Assembly (NCBI GenBank): GCA_903889965.1
Contig: CAISZM010000053.1
Location: forward strand, 1 to 44,911
DNA from: an uncultured Elusimicrobia bacterium
Lineage (GTDB): Bacteria; Elusimicrobiota; Elusimicrobia; Elusimicrobiales; UBA9959
Length of the DNA stretch: 44,911 nucleotides
Reading direction: 5' to 3'
The notes under the pieces are model-generated. The model did no database searches, was not told where the DNA came from, and saw only the letters and a program-made list of their open reading frames with translations. The stretch's first letter is position 1. Every line of letters begins with the position of its first letter. The position numbers and the translations under genes were made by a program. Below, piece after piece: positions 34,617 to 43,032 of this stretch.

Positions 34617-35966
34617 TTATTTCTGGGCGGACCAGGCTATGAACTCGTCCCACCTTGAGGCCGAGGACCACGCCAGTTCGCTGTAGCCCTCCGCCGCGGC
34701 GGAGCCGGGCAGGTAGATGGATATGCCGTGCGAGCCGGAATAATCCGCCTTGTCGTCGGGGGAAGTCTCGCCGCCGTTGTCGGGGCTGGTATTGTTGCTG
34801 TAGCGGTTGTGCAGCACAAGTTCCCCGGTGATATACCCCATCAGCGCCGAAGAGGCTCCCTTCACGGCTGCGTTCTCCGTCTTTTCGGAGACCAGCCTGA
34901 CGAGATCGTAAAGGTCCTTATTGTCGGAGATGGCGTACGACACCGCGCCGGTGCGGGCGGCTTCCACCTCGGTTTTAAGCCCGGCCGACATGACTGCGTC
35001 TACCCAGGCGTTGACCCTGGACACAAGCCCGGGAAGGGCGGAAGTCTTTATGAAGCTCTGGGTGGCGCCTTCGCCTGACTGCTGGTAGTGGTTGGCATAA
35101 GAGTCCACCGCCACCAGGGCCAGCTGGGCCGGGGACATGGAAGGGTTCGCGGCCAGGGGGCCGAGGAAGGTGTTATAGGTATAGCCGTCTCCGGGCTCCG
35201 TCTCTTCCGAGCCAACTATGTAATCCGCGGAATTCCTCAATTCATAATCCACCTCGGGCATTTGCATCAGGCAGGCGTCCGAGCCGTACACGTCGACCTT
35301 GCCTATCGCCTTGAGCGCCATACCGAGCTGCGGAGTGGTTATGTGGTTATCGGTCTCTTCGTCGTAGGAGATGCCTTTGCTGACCACGTCTTTCAGGCCT
35401 TTCTCCCAGCCGGAACCATGGTTCCAGACTATCAGCATGTATTTCCTGGCGGGATAAGCGGCCTTGGCCCACTGCCCGAAGGCGGCCAGGGTCCTGTAGT
35501 CGCCCATGTCCGCCTTGGCGATCTTCTCCAACGGCTTGGAGGAGATCTTATTTACGTCGTTGTCCTTGGTTATGAGGTAGCGGCGCATACCTTTCCAGTC
35601 GCCGTCCTCTTCGGAATAGCCGGCCATGCGGCCGGCTTCCACCACGATATTCATTTTGGGATTTGAACCGACCATCTCCATTTCGTTCATGTCCTTAAGC
35701 GCGTAGGGCTCAAGGTCGTTCTTCCCGTTTATATAGACCATTATGGTCCACTCGGCCGGGGCTTTCTGCGCGGCCTGGTGGCTGTTGCCGAACAGCCAGT
35801 CCGTTATTATGCCCTTATCCTGTGCGGGGGAGGCCTCCGGGACCTCGGCTGACGAGAGCCCGGCTTTCAAGCCCTCACCGGGGCCGTCAAAATTAATTCC
35901 GGCCGCGGAAGACGCGGATGCTAGGAAGAATACCGAAAAGGCGGACAGCCAAAGTTTATTTAACAT
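34617..35966 (-). CDS. Clostripain-family (C11) cysteine protease, paralogue 1
   Basis: Signal peptide (about 1-22), pro-like segment, then the C11 core: WTIMVYINGKNDLE (73-86), catalytic His183 in VWNHGSGW and Cys232 in YGSDACLMQMPEVDYEL, followed by VGSEETEPGDGYTYN. 449 residues. Clostripain-like proteases cut after Arg or Lys and are usually secreted, with self-processing. An N-terminal insert (about 45-70) and a Ser/Asn/Asp-rich stretch near 385-410 distinguish it from its two paralogues. AGGAGG precedes the ATG; a dedicated promoter lies 27-55 bases upstream. Confidence 0.9.
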   Translation of the reverse strand: MLNKLWLSAFSVFFLASASSAAGINFDGPGEGLKAGLSSAEVPEASPAQDKGIITDWLFGNSHQAAQKAPAEWTIMVYINGKNDLEPYALKDMNEMEMVGSNPKMNIVVEAGRMAGYSEEDGDWKGMRRYLITKDNDVNKISSKPLEKIAKADMGDYRTLAAFGQWAKAAYPARKYMLIVWNHGSGWEKGLKDVVSKGISYDEETDNHITTPQLGMALKAIGKVDVYGSDACLMQMPEVDYELRNSADYIVGSEETEPGDGYTYNTFLGPLAANPSMSPAQLALVAVDSYANHYQQSGEGATQSFIKTSALPGLVSRVNAWVDAVMSAGLKTEVEAARTGAVSYAISDNKDLYDLVRLVSEKTENAAVKGASSALMGYITGELVLHNRYSNNTSPDNGGETSPDDKADYSGSHGISIYLPGSAAAEGYSELAWSSASRWDEFIAWSAQK

Positions 35967-35992
35967 TGATCCTCCTGTGAATCGTTATGACT

Positions 35993-36058
35993 ATTGTAAC
36001 AGCGCCGCGCCCCGCTCACAAGGGCCTAAAAACCTACCCGGTTCCGGCAAAGGGCCTA
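35993..36058 (-). promoter_or_regulatory. Promoter of protease 1 with two AAGGGCCTA boxes
   Basis: On the minus strand TTGTGA (36021-36016), 17 bases, TACAAT (35998-35993). Plus-strand AAGGGCCTA occurs at 36020-36028, overlapping the -35 box, and again at 36050-36058, 30 bases further upstream. The whole segment is similar to the promoter of protease 2. Confidence 0.7.
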
Positions 36059-36067
36059 TAAGGGCCG

Positions 36068-37333
36068 CTACCTGTACCACTTTACGAATTCGTCCCACTG
36101 CGTATCCCTGGCCCAGGCCAGCTCCTTGTAGGTACTGTCAAAATAGACCGGGGGCAGGAATACGGCCAGGCCCTTTGAATTCGCGTATTTTTCGCCGCTC
36201 ACCCTGTTCCGCATTATGAGGGCGCCGGATAGGTAATCCTCAAGAGCCTTTGCCGTGATCTTCACCTCGGGGCTCTTCGAGGCCTCGGCATAGAGGCTGA
36301 GGAAATGCCAGAGGTCTTTATTGTCATTGTAATAGAAGGCCTGCGTCTTCGCGATGACCGCCTTTATCACGCGCCGCTCCCTGGCGGCCATGGCCGCGCG
36401 CACGAAATCGTTGACCACGGGCACAAGCCCTTTTACCGCGGATGTCGCGACCACGCTCAGCGTGGTATTTCCCCAATGCTGCTTGTAGTATTCATTATAA
36501 GCGTCCACCACGGCCTGTCCCAGTTCCGCGCCGCCCATCTCCGGCCTGTCCGCCAGCCGGCCCAGGACCATATCGTAGGGGTAGCCTGTTTCCGGCTCGG
36601 CTTCTTCGGAACCGGTTATATAGTCGGCAGAATCCTTCAGCTCGTAAACCACTTCCGCCATCTGCATCATGCAGGCGTCGGAAGCGTATACGTCCACGCC
36701 GCCGATCTCTTTTAGCGCCTGGCCCAGTTCCGGGGTGCTTATATGGTGGCCGGTAGCGTCGTCATAGGAAATACCCTTATCATCCACGCCCTCCGCGCTC
36801 TTCAGCCAACCCGAACCATGGTTCCAAACTATCAGCATGTATTTTTTTGCCGGATAATTGGCTTTGGCCCAGCGCCCGAATTCCGCCAGGTGCTTATAGT
36901 CGCCCATGTCCGCCTTAGCCAGGGTCTGCACCGCCGGCGAATCTATCAGGTATTCGCTGTCGCCGTTCTGTATGTTGTCTTTCTTTATCAGGTAGCGGCG
37001 GGCATTCACCAGGGTGCCGGTCGCGGGGTCGTAAGACTTGGTAAGGCCCAGTTCCACCACGATATTATATTTGGCTCCGGAGCCGACCTTCTCCATCGCG
37101 TCCACGTTGGAGAGCGCGGCCAGATCCAGGTTGTTTTTACCGTTAAGGTAGACCATGATGGTCCACTCTTTCTGCCGGTCCGCGGGGGCCGAAGGTGAAA
37201 CGGAGGGCGCTTCCGCAGCGGGAATATCAAGGACCCGGCCCGCGCCTCGGCCGTCGAAATCGAAGCCGGAGGCTGAAGCCAGCGAAGCTAAAAATATTAC
37301 CTGTATGGCGGAAAAGCGCAGTTTTTTCAGCAT
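36068..37333 (-). CDS. Clostripain-family (C11) cysteine protease, paralogue 2
   Basis: The ATG at 37333-37331 is preferred: GAGGA lies upstream and a signal peptide (MLKKLRFSAIQVIFLASLASA) follows; the frame continues upstream without either. 421 residues with WTIMVYLNGKNNLD, His172 in IVWNHGSGW and Cys221 in YASDACMMQMAEVVYEL. It is the most divergent of the three around the active-site Cys (YASDACMMQMAE against YGSDACLMQMPE). Expected to be exported and Arg/Lys-specific like clostripain, though specificity residues cannot be fixed by eye. Confidence 0.9.
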   Translation of the reverse strand: MLKKLRFSAIQVIFLASLASASGFDFDGRGAGRVLDIPAAEAPSVSPSAPADRQKEWTIMVYLNGKNNLDLAALSNVDAMEKVGSGAKYNIVVELGLTKSYDPATGTLVNARRYLIKKDNIQNGDSEYLIDSPAVQTLAKADMGDYKHLAEFGRWAKANYPAKKYMLIVWNHGSGWLKSAEGVDDKGISYDDATGHHISTPELGQALKEIGGVDVYASDACMMQMAEVVYELKDSADYITGSEEAEPETGYPYDMVLGRLADRPEMGGAELGQAVVDAYNEYYKQHWGNTTLSVVATSAVKGLVPVVNDFVRAAMAARERRVIKAVIAKTQAFYYNDNKDLWHFLSLYAEASKSPEVKITAKALEDYLSGALIMRNRVSGEKYANSKGLAVFLPPVYFDSTYKELAWARDTQWDEFVKWYR

Positions 37334-37358
37334 TATTATCCTCAGCGGCGTCCCTGTA

Positions 37359-37424
37359 ATTCTAGCAGCGCCGCGCCCCCCGGACAAGGGCCCAAAAGCC
37401 CAGCCGTGAGCGGTAAAGGGCCTA
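37359..37424 (-). promoter_or_regulatory. Promoter of protease 2 with two AAGGGCC boxes
   Basis: On the minus strand TTGTCC (37387-37382), 17 bases, TAGAAT (37364-37359). Plus-strand AAGGGCCCA starts at 37386, over the -35 box, and AAGGGCCTA at 37416-37424, again 30 bases apart. The spacer GGCGCGGCGCTG is also shared with protease 1. Confidence 0.7.
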
Positions 37425-37460
37425 CGCTATAAGGGGGAGGAAAACCGCAGCGGCCTTAAA

Positions 37461-37500
37461 AAGCGGAAGGGCCGGCTTGAGGCCGGCCCTTCGCGCTTTT
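37461..37500 (-). terminator. Terminator after protease 3
   Basis: GAAGGGCCGGC and GCCGGCCCTTC make an 11-bp stem with a 5-base loop, extended by AAGCG/CGCTT with one bulge, and an A-run on the plus strand gives U-rich RNA for leftward transcripts. It isolates protease 3 from protease 2. Confidence 0.85.
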
Positions 37501-37515
37501 ACTGAACCGCGTCCT

Positions 37516-38778
37516 TTACGGAGTGGTGTACCACTTTATGAACTCGTCCCACTGTGAGACTTTGGCCCAAGCCAGTTCATTATAGCTCGCGTTTACGGAG
37601 TCGGGCATATATATCGACAGGCCGTGCGAGTTCGCGTAAGTGGCGTTCGCGCGGTTATGCATCACCAGGGTGCCGGTGACGTAATCCTCGAGGGCCTTCG
37701 CCGCGGCTTTCACTCCCGCGTTCTTGGAAGAGGCGGAGTAGAGCTCAAGGAAATGGCACAGGTCCTTATTTTCCGCGTAGGCGTAACTCTGGGCGCCTGA
37801 GAGGGCGGTTTTAACGAGATCCTTCTCATTGGCGGTCATGGCGGCCTTCACGAAGGCGTTCGTCGCCGTGACGAGGCCGTTAAGCGCGGAGACCCGCACC
37901 AGGCTCTGGGTGTAATCCTGCGTGCCGTAATGGTCGCCGTAGGCGTCCACAGCCAGGGTGGCCAGGGTGGCGGCGTCCATGGCGGGGTTAGCCACCAGGG
38001 GGCCGAGCAGGGTATTGTAGGTGTAGCCGTCGCCGGGTTCTGTTTCCTCGGAACCCACTATATAGTCGACGTTGGTTTTTATCTCGTAGTCCACCTCGGG
38101 CATCTGCATCAGGCAGGCATCCGAGCCATACACGTCTATCTTGCCCATGGCGTTGAGGGCCATGCCAAGCTGGGGGGTGGTTATGTGATGGCCGGTCTCG
38201 TCGTCATAGGAAATTCCTTTGACTTCGGGGCTGCGGGATTTTATCCAGCCGGCGCCGTGATTCCATACGACAAGCATATATTTCTTCGCGGGGTAGGCAT
38301 TTTTAGCCCAGGCCACGAAGTCTATAAGGTGCTTATAGTCGCCCATGTCCACCTTGCCCAGGTCGGCCAGGACAGGTGAGGTTACTTTATTGATATTGGT
38401 ATCTTTCTTAACCAGGTAGCGGCGCGCCGTCTTCCAGTCGCCGTCCGAAGCGTCGTAACCGCCCATGCGGCCGATCTCGGTCACAACATTAACCCTGTCG
38501 GAAGAACCGATCATTTCCATCTCGTTCATGTCTTTAAGGGCGAAGGACTCCAGGTTGTTCTTGCCGTTGACAAAAACCATTATGGTCCATTCCTTATCGA
38601 CTCTCCTGGGGAGAACGCCCGCCTCTTCGGCCGGGGCAACTGCGGGAACATTCAGCTCAAGGCTGGATATTTCCTGCTGAAGGCTGGTTTTGTTGGTGGT
38701 GTCAAAAGAGATCTCTGCTGACACCAGGGTAGAGACTGCTGCGATTATCGCGAACGCTGCGGCCGATTTCCTTAACAT
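37516..38778 (-). CDS. Clostripain-family (C11) cysteine protease, paralogue 3
   Basis: Signal peptide MLRKSAAAFAIIAAVSTLVSA, GGAGGAG ribosome site, 420 residues. C11 core: WTIMVFVNGKNNLE (64-77), His174 in VVWNHGAGW, Cys222 in YGSDACLMQMPEVDYE, and GSEETEPGDGYTYNTLLGPL. It is closest to paralogue 1 around the active site and to paralogue 2 at the C-terminus (YNELAWAKVSQWDEFIKWY). It has the strongest promoter of the three and an unusual leader with a 15-bp tandem repeat. Confidence 0.9.
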   Translation of the reverse strand: MLRKSAAAFAIIAAVSTLVSAEISFDTTNKTSLQQEISSLELNVPAVAPAEEAGVLPRRVDKEWTIMVFVNGKNNLESFALKDMNEMEMIGSSDRVNVVTEIGRMGGYDASDGDWKTARRYLVKKDTNINKVTSPVLADLGKVDMGDYKHLIDFVAWAKNAYPAKKYMLVVWNHGAGWIKSRSPEVKGISYDDETGHHITTPQLGMALNAMGKIDVYGSDACLMQMPEVDYEIKTNVDYIVGSEETEPGDGYTYNTLLGPLVANPAMDAATLATLAVDAYGDHYGTQDYTQSLVRVSALNGLVTATNAFVKAAMTANEKDLVKTALSGAQSYAYAENKDLCHFLELYSASSKNAGVKAAAKALEDYVTGTLVMHNRANATYANSHGLSIYMPDSVNASYNELAWAKVSQWDEFIKWYTTP

Positions 38779-38798
38779 TACTCCTCCGTAGCTGCGGT

Positions 38799-38828
38799 TT
38801 GGTCTGGAAGCGCTTGGTCTGGAAGCGC
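38799..38828. repeat. 15-bp tandem direct repeat, two copies
   Basis: TTGGTCTGGAAGCGC occurs twice head to tail (38799-38813 and 38814-38828), in the transcribed leader of protease 3. It may be a recent slippage product or a protein/RNA-binding site. Confidence 0.9.
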
Positions 38829-38861
38829 CATGCTCACCTTTACATTTTAAGCACTACATTG

Positions 38862-38891
38862 ATTATAATCAAGGACAAAGGGCCTAGTCAA
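38862..38891 (-). promoter_or_regulatory. Strong promoter of protease 3 with AAAGGGCCTA in the spacer
   Basis: On the minus strand TTGACT (38891-38886), 18 bases, TATAAT (38867-38862). The -10 box is the centre of a perfect 14-bp palindrome, and the AAAGGGCCTA box lies between the two elements, where a bound protein would block RNA polymerase. The leader is about 75 bases and includes the tandem repeat. Confidence 0.75.
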
Positions 38892-39115
38892 GTACCAGCC
38901 CATCGACCTATTGCATTTTAGGCCCAAAGACCCATAGACTTGTCAATACCCCATTGGGAGAGGCCTCCCGCGCAGGAGAATATCCAATTTATTCCTTTTG
39001 CCGGGGATGGCGGCCCGCAGACTGAAAGGCCTATGGCATAGGTCTAATGGACATGGCGCAGCCTTTTTACACCGGACCCCCCCGTCCTGCGGTCGGGACG
39101 CAAGCCTGGAGACGC

Positions 39116-39144
39116 TTGAAATGAGGGGTTTCGCGGTGTATAAT
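39116..39144 (+). promoter_or_regulatory. Near-consensus sigma-70 promoter of the sensor kinase
   Basis: TTGAAA (39116-39121), 17 bases, TATAAT (39139-39144). Transcription would start near 39151, about 50 bases before the ATG at 39202, which excludes the longer in-frame start at 38998. Confidence 0.75.
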
Positions 39145-39201
39145 AGGCGTAGGGTAAAGCCCGGTCCACGGGCACGGTTTAAGTGGCTGTACGGGGGGGT
39201 T

Positions 39202-42099
39202 ATGCGCCAGACACGGCACAAGGAATTGTGCGAGGCGTCTCTTAACAGGCATGGCGAGCTGGAACTTCTGCTCGACAACATCAGCGTGCATCTCTGGTGC
39301 CTTACGGCCCCGGACACCTACGGCGCGGCCAATAAGGCGCATGCCGCGTTCCTCGGCGTGTCCCCGAACCTGCTTCGACGCAAAAAGATAGATCGGCTGC
39401 TGGCCCCGGAAGAGGCGTCCGTGTGCGTAAAGAACGCGGAACTGGCCTTCGCCCAGAAAACCCCTTTGCGCACCGAGGAGCAGATGACCGGCGCGGCTGG
39501 GAAAAAGCGTTTCTTTTCCGTGGAAAGGGTCTACAGTCCCGGAGCGGGCGGCGCCGGACGCGTTATTTGCTCCGCCACGGACATAACGGAACGGCGCCTT
39601 GCCGAAGAACTGCTTGAGCGCCGCCGCCGGCTTGAAAGGCTGATAGCCGGAATTTCCCCCCTGTTCATCTCCCTCCCCCCTGAAGAAATAGACGCGTGGA
39701 TAAACTCCATACTCAGCCTCATAGGCTGCTTCGAGGGCGTGGACCGCAGCTACGTATTCCAGTTCGACCCCGCCGAAAATGTCATGCGCAACACGCACGA
39801 ATGGTGCGCCGCCGGTATTGCGCCGAAGCTGCGCAGCAAAAAGAGCCTGCCCCTCGCCGCCCTCCCCTGGTGGGTCGCCAACATCAAGGCGGGCCGGGAG
39901 ATAAACATAAGCAGGACAGCGGACCTGCCCAAAGAGGCCGGGGCCGAGAAAAAACTGCTCAGGGCGCAGTCCGTATTATCCTCGCTGGCGGTGCCGCTGG
40001 CCATAAACGGACATATCGAAGGTTTCCTTGGATTCGACTGCGTAAAGCGGGAGACGCTCTGGCGGCAGGAAAACATGGACCTGATCCGCATAACGACGCC
40101 CACCATTGTTAACGCCATAGACAGGAAAAGGGCGGATGAGCGCCGGCGGCAGCATGGAGCCGCGCTGGACGATATACTCCGGATGCTGTCTTCGCGCGGC
40201 GCCGATTACGGCAGGAACGTCGACGAGATAGTACGGCTGGCCGGGAAACTTTTAAAATGCGCCCTGGCCGTCTATGGCCGCCTGGACGGGAGCCAGGTCC
40301 GCACCGTCAGCAGGTGGCAGCCTCCGGAGGCGGGCGATATAAGCGAGCCGGAAGGCGGCCTTTGCCGGCGTATTATCTGCTCCAACGGCCCTGACCTGTT
40401 TTGCGCGATGGAGCTCGAGCCGCGCATGGGCGAAGCCGGTCCTTGCGCGGCCCCGTGTTCCCTGAAAAATTATGCCGGCCGCAAGGTAAAGTCCCAGTCC
40501 GGGGCCGTGATAGGCGCCCTGTGCGTGGCCCATACCGGGCCGCACGAGCTTTCCGATATAGAGCGGCGCACGCTCTCCCTGCTCACCCACGCTTTGGAAA
40601 CGGAGGAGGCCCACCGCGCAGCGGGGGAACTGCTGCAGGAGAGCGAGTCGCGCTGGCAGTTCGCCCTTGAAGGGGCCGAGGACGGGGTGTGGGACTGGAA
40701 CCCCCAGACCGGTAAAGTTTTTTATTCCAAGCGCTGGAAATCCATGCTGGGCTACGGAGGCGCGGAGGTAGGCGACTCCATAGAGGAATGGCGCTCCCGC
40801 ATACACCCTGAAGATAAAGAAAAGTCCGGCGCCTGCATACAGGCCCACCTGGACGGCGCCACGGCCATTTTTACGAACGAGCACAGGCTGCTCTGCAAGG
40901 ACGGTTCCTACAAATGGATCCTGGAACGCGGGAAGGTGATAAGCCGCTCTCCCGAGGGCAAGCCGCTGCGCGTGATAGGCACGCAGACCGATATTTCCGG
41001 CAGGAAGGCCATGGAAACGGAACTGGAGGAGGCCGTGGCCAGGCTGACCGCGCTTATAAAGAACCTCAGGTCCGGTCTGATGCTGGAAACTCCCGGGCGC
41101 AAAGTGCAGTTCGTAAACCAGAGATACTGCGATATTTTCTCCATCTCGTCCTCGCCCGAAGCCCTTGCGGGGGCCGACTGCGCGGCTATAGCCGTACAGA
41201 CCAAGGCTATAACGGCTAATCCCGATGCTTTTCTCGAAGGCATCTCGTCAAAGATAAAAGGGGGCAAGGCCGCGCTCAGGGAGGAGCTGTGTTTCAAGGA
41301 CGGAAGGGTATTCTCGCAGGATTATATCCCGGTATATCTGAACGACGGATCTTTCCTGGGGCATATGTGGAAATACAGCGACATAACTCCGCAGAAATCC
41401 CTGGAAAAGATACGCACGGAGCTCACGCACCACATAAACCACGAACTTCGCCGGCCCATAACGAACCAGCTCATGGCCTTAAGCTACCTTCAGGCGGAGC
41501 TTGATAAAATGATGAACGCGGACCAGAAGCAGATACTGGACGGCACGCTGGAATCGGCCAAAGAAATGACGCACATGGTGGAAGACCTGTTGGAGGTTAC
41601 GCGCTCTGAAACCGGTAAACTTTCCATAAATACGGAGCCTACCGACCTGGCCGCCCTGGCAAAGTCGATGATCTCTTTTATGAAGCCCGCGGCTAAAAAG
41701 AGCCGTATTTCACTGTCGCTGGAGGCATCCGCCCCCGTAAAGGCCAAGGCCGACCCCTCGCGCGTGCGCCAGGTGCTGGGGAACCTTTTGGACAACGCCT
41801 TCAAATTCACCCCGGCCGGCGGCGCCATAAAGATCCGGATACGCAGGGCGCCGGGCGCCGGGAAGATGGCCGAGATCTGCGTGTCCGACAACGGCCCCGG
41901 CATCGGCGCCGCGGACCTGGACAAGATCTTCGACCGCGCCTACCACGCCAGGAACATATCGCGCAAGGGCATGAAAGGACTGGGACTCGGGCTCTATATC
42001 TGCAAAATGCTGGTGGAAAGGCAGGGCGGGCGGATCTGGGCGGAGAGCACGGAAGGCAGCGGCAGCGCTTTCTATTTCACGCTGCCGGCGCTGCGCTAG
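39202..42099 (+). CDS. Soluble multi-sensor (PAS/GAF) histidine kinase
   Basis: 965 residues, no transmembrane segment. Order: PAS-like (about 20-130), GAF-like (about 145-310), GAF-like (about 330-470, with cysteines 388, 393, 401, 415, 419), PAS_3 (about 485-605, VWDWNPQTGKVFYSKRWKSMLGY ... RIHPEDKE), PAS (about 615-735), HisKA with His747 in HHINHELRRPI, and the ATPase domain (about 845-963) with NLLDNAFKFTP, SDNGPG and GLGLGLYICKMLVE. The cysteines in the second GAF could hold a metal or redox cofactor (inference). There is no receiver domain and no adjacent response regulator, so it is an orphan kinase. Start chosen from the promoter at 39116-39144. It overlaps the 3' end of the convergent deacetylase gene by 23 bases. 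Confidence 0.9.
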   Translation: MRQTRHKELCEASLNRHGELELLLDNISVHLWCLTAPDTYGAANKAHAAFLGVSPNLLRRKKIDRLLAPEEASVCVKNAELAFAQKTPLRTEEQMTGAAGKKRFFSVERVYSPGAGGAGRVICSATDITERRLAEELLERRRRLERLIAGISPLFISLPPEEIDAWINSILSLIGCFEGVDRSYVFQFDPAENVMRNTHEWCAAGIAPKLRSKKSLPLAALPWWVANIKAGREINISRTADLPKEAGAEKKLLRAQSVLSSLAVPLAINGHIEGFLGFDCVKRETLWRQENMDLIRITTPTIVNAIDRKRADERRRQHGAALDDILRMLSSRGADYGRNVDEIVRLAGKLLKCALAVYGRLDGSQVRTVSRWQPPEAGDISEPEGGLCRRIICSNGPDLFCAMELEPRMGEAGPCAAPCSLKNYAGRKVKSQSGAVIGALCVAHTGPHELSDIERRTLSLLTHALETEEAHRAAGELLQESESRWQFALEGAEDGVWDWNPQTGKVFYSKRWKSMLGYGGAEVGDSIEEWRSRIHPEDKEKSGACIQAHLDGATAIFTNEHRLLCKDGSYKWILERGKVISRSPEGKPLRVIGTQTDISGRKAMETELEEAVARLTALIKNLRSGLMLETPGRKVQFVNQRYCDIFSISSSPEALAGADCAAIAVQTKAITANPDAFLEGISSKIKGGKAALREELCFKDGRVFSQDYIPVYLNDGSFLGHMWKYSDITPQKSLEKIRTELTHHINHELRRPITNQLMALSYLQAELDKMMNADQKQILDGTLESAKEMTHMVEDLLEVTRSETGKLSINTEPTDLAALAKSMISFMKPAAKKSRISLSLEASAPVKAKADPSRVRQVLGNLLDNAFKFTPAGGAIKIRIRRAPGAGKMAEICVSDNGPGIGAADLDKIFDRAYHARNISRKGMKGLGLGLYICKMLVERQGGRIWAESTEGSGSAFYFTLPALR

Positions 42100-43006
42100 G
42101 CCGGCGGGGATTTCGAAAGGAAGACATGGCCGCTTTAACGGTGTTCGCGTGTATGCGGACCGTGTCCGAAAATTTCACGGCGTAGCCGCCGCTGAGCGTC
42201 AGGGCCACGGGGATCCCCCGCAGGCGGCATTCGCCGAAAACAAAAGCGTCCCTTTTTTTGATCCCGCCCATGGTGAGCTTAAGGCCGCCCAGCGCGTCGC
42301 CCCTGTAGATATCCGCCCCGGCCACGTATACGGCGAAATCCGGCCTGAACCTGTCCATTGCCCGGTGCAGTTCGCTCCTTAAAGCCGCCAGGTAGGCCGC
42401 GTCGCCAGTGCCGGGGCGCAGCCCTATGTCCAGCGAGCTTTTTTCCTTTTCCGGCGGATAAATTTCGGAGCCATGCATGGAGAAAGTGAAGACGCGACGG
42501 TCGCCGCGGAGTATGGAGGCCGTACCGTTCCCCTGGTGCGCGTCGAGATCTATTACCATGGCGCGTTTCACACGCTTTTCCTTGAGCAGCTTTTTTACGG
42601 CAACGGCGATATCGTTCAGGAGGCAGAAACCGCCCCCGTGTCCCCTGAAGGCGTGGTGGGAGCCCCCGCCGCAATTGACGCCTGCCCCGTCCCGCAGCGC
42701 CGCGCCCGCCGCGGCCAAGGTCCCCCCCGCGTTCATCAGGTGGGCCAGCGCCACGGCTCGCGTGATCTTAATTTCGGCCAGGGCGGAGTCTTTCGGGGTG
42801 AACCTGAATTCCAGGTTTTTCCTGACCCAGGCCTGGCTGTGCGCCAGCTTCAGGTCCGCCGCTGACGGCGCGGCCGGGGCGGTTATATCTTTTTTGTTTA
42901 TCACCCCCTCGCGCAGGAGGAGGTCTATCACCGCCCGGAATTTATCCGCGCGGAAAACATGCCCAGGCGTCTTCACCGTGTAATATTTAGAAAAAAATAT
43001 TTTCAT
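42077..43006 (-). CDS. Histone deacetylase/AcuC-family metal-dependent amidohydrolase
   Basis: 309 residues with the complete deacetylase signature: GGGSHHAFRGHGGGFCLLND (catalytic His117/His118), VIDLDAHQGNGT (zinc ligands Asp155 and His157) and AGADIYRGD (Asp232), then LSGGY before the C-terminus. Bacterial members remove acetyl or similar groups from lysine side chains, polyamines or small molecules; the exact substrate is not visible. No acetyltransferase or polyamine gene is adjacent. No strong Shine-Dalgarno precedes the ATG. Confidence 0.92.
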   Translation of the reverse strand: MKIFFSKYYTVKTPGHVFRADKFRAVIDLLLREGVINKKDITAPAAPSAADLKLAHSQAWVRKNLEFRFTPKDSALAEIKITRAVALAHLMNAGGTLAAAGAALRDGAGVNCGGGSHHAFRGHGGGFCLLNDIAVAVKKLLKEKRVKRAMVIDLDAHQGNGTASILRGDRRVFTFSMHGSEIYPPEKEKSSLDIGLRPGTGDAAYLAALRSELHRAMDRFRPDFAVYVAGADIYRGDALGGLKLTMGGIKKRDAFVFGECRLRGIPVALTLSGGYAVKFSDTVRIHANTVKAAMSSFRNPRRPSAAPAA

Positions 43007-43032
43007 TACTGCCTATACCCCTGGTTCGGGTT

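Larger units (their letters stand above)
38779..39201. promoter_or_regulatory. Divergent regulatory region between protease 3 and the sensor kinase
   Basis: This 423-base gap is rich in sites. It has the tandem repeat TTGGTCTGGAAGCGC twice (38799-38828), the palindrome TTGATTATAATCAA (38859-38872) around the protease -10 box, AAAGGGCCTA (38877-38886), TTTTAGGCCCAAAG (38916-38929) and AAAGGCCTATGGCATAGGTC (39026-39045). It also holds the kinase promoter at 39116-39144. No coding sequence is supported; a frame continuous with the kinase runs through it but precedes that promoter. Confidence 0.6.

Noticed and set aside
38998-39201. 68 extra N-terminal codons for the sensor kinase
   Set aside because: The TTGAAA-17-TATAAT promoter at 39116-39144 lies inside this stretch and no ribosome site precedes the upstream ATGs; the peptide is Arg/Pro-rich and unlike a PAS domain.
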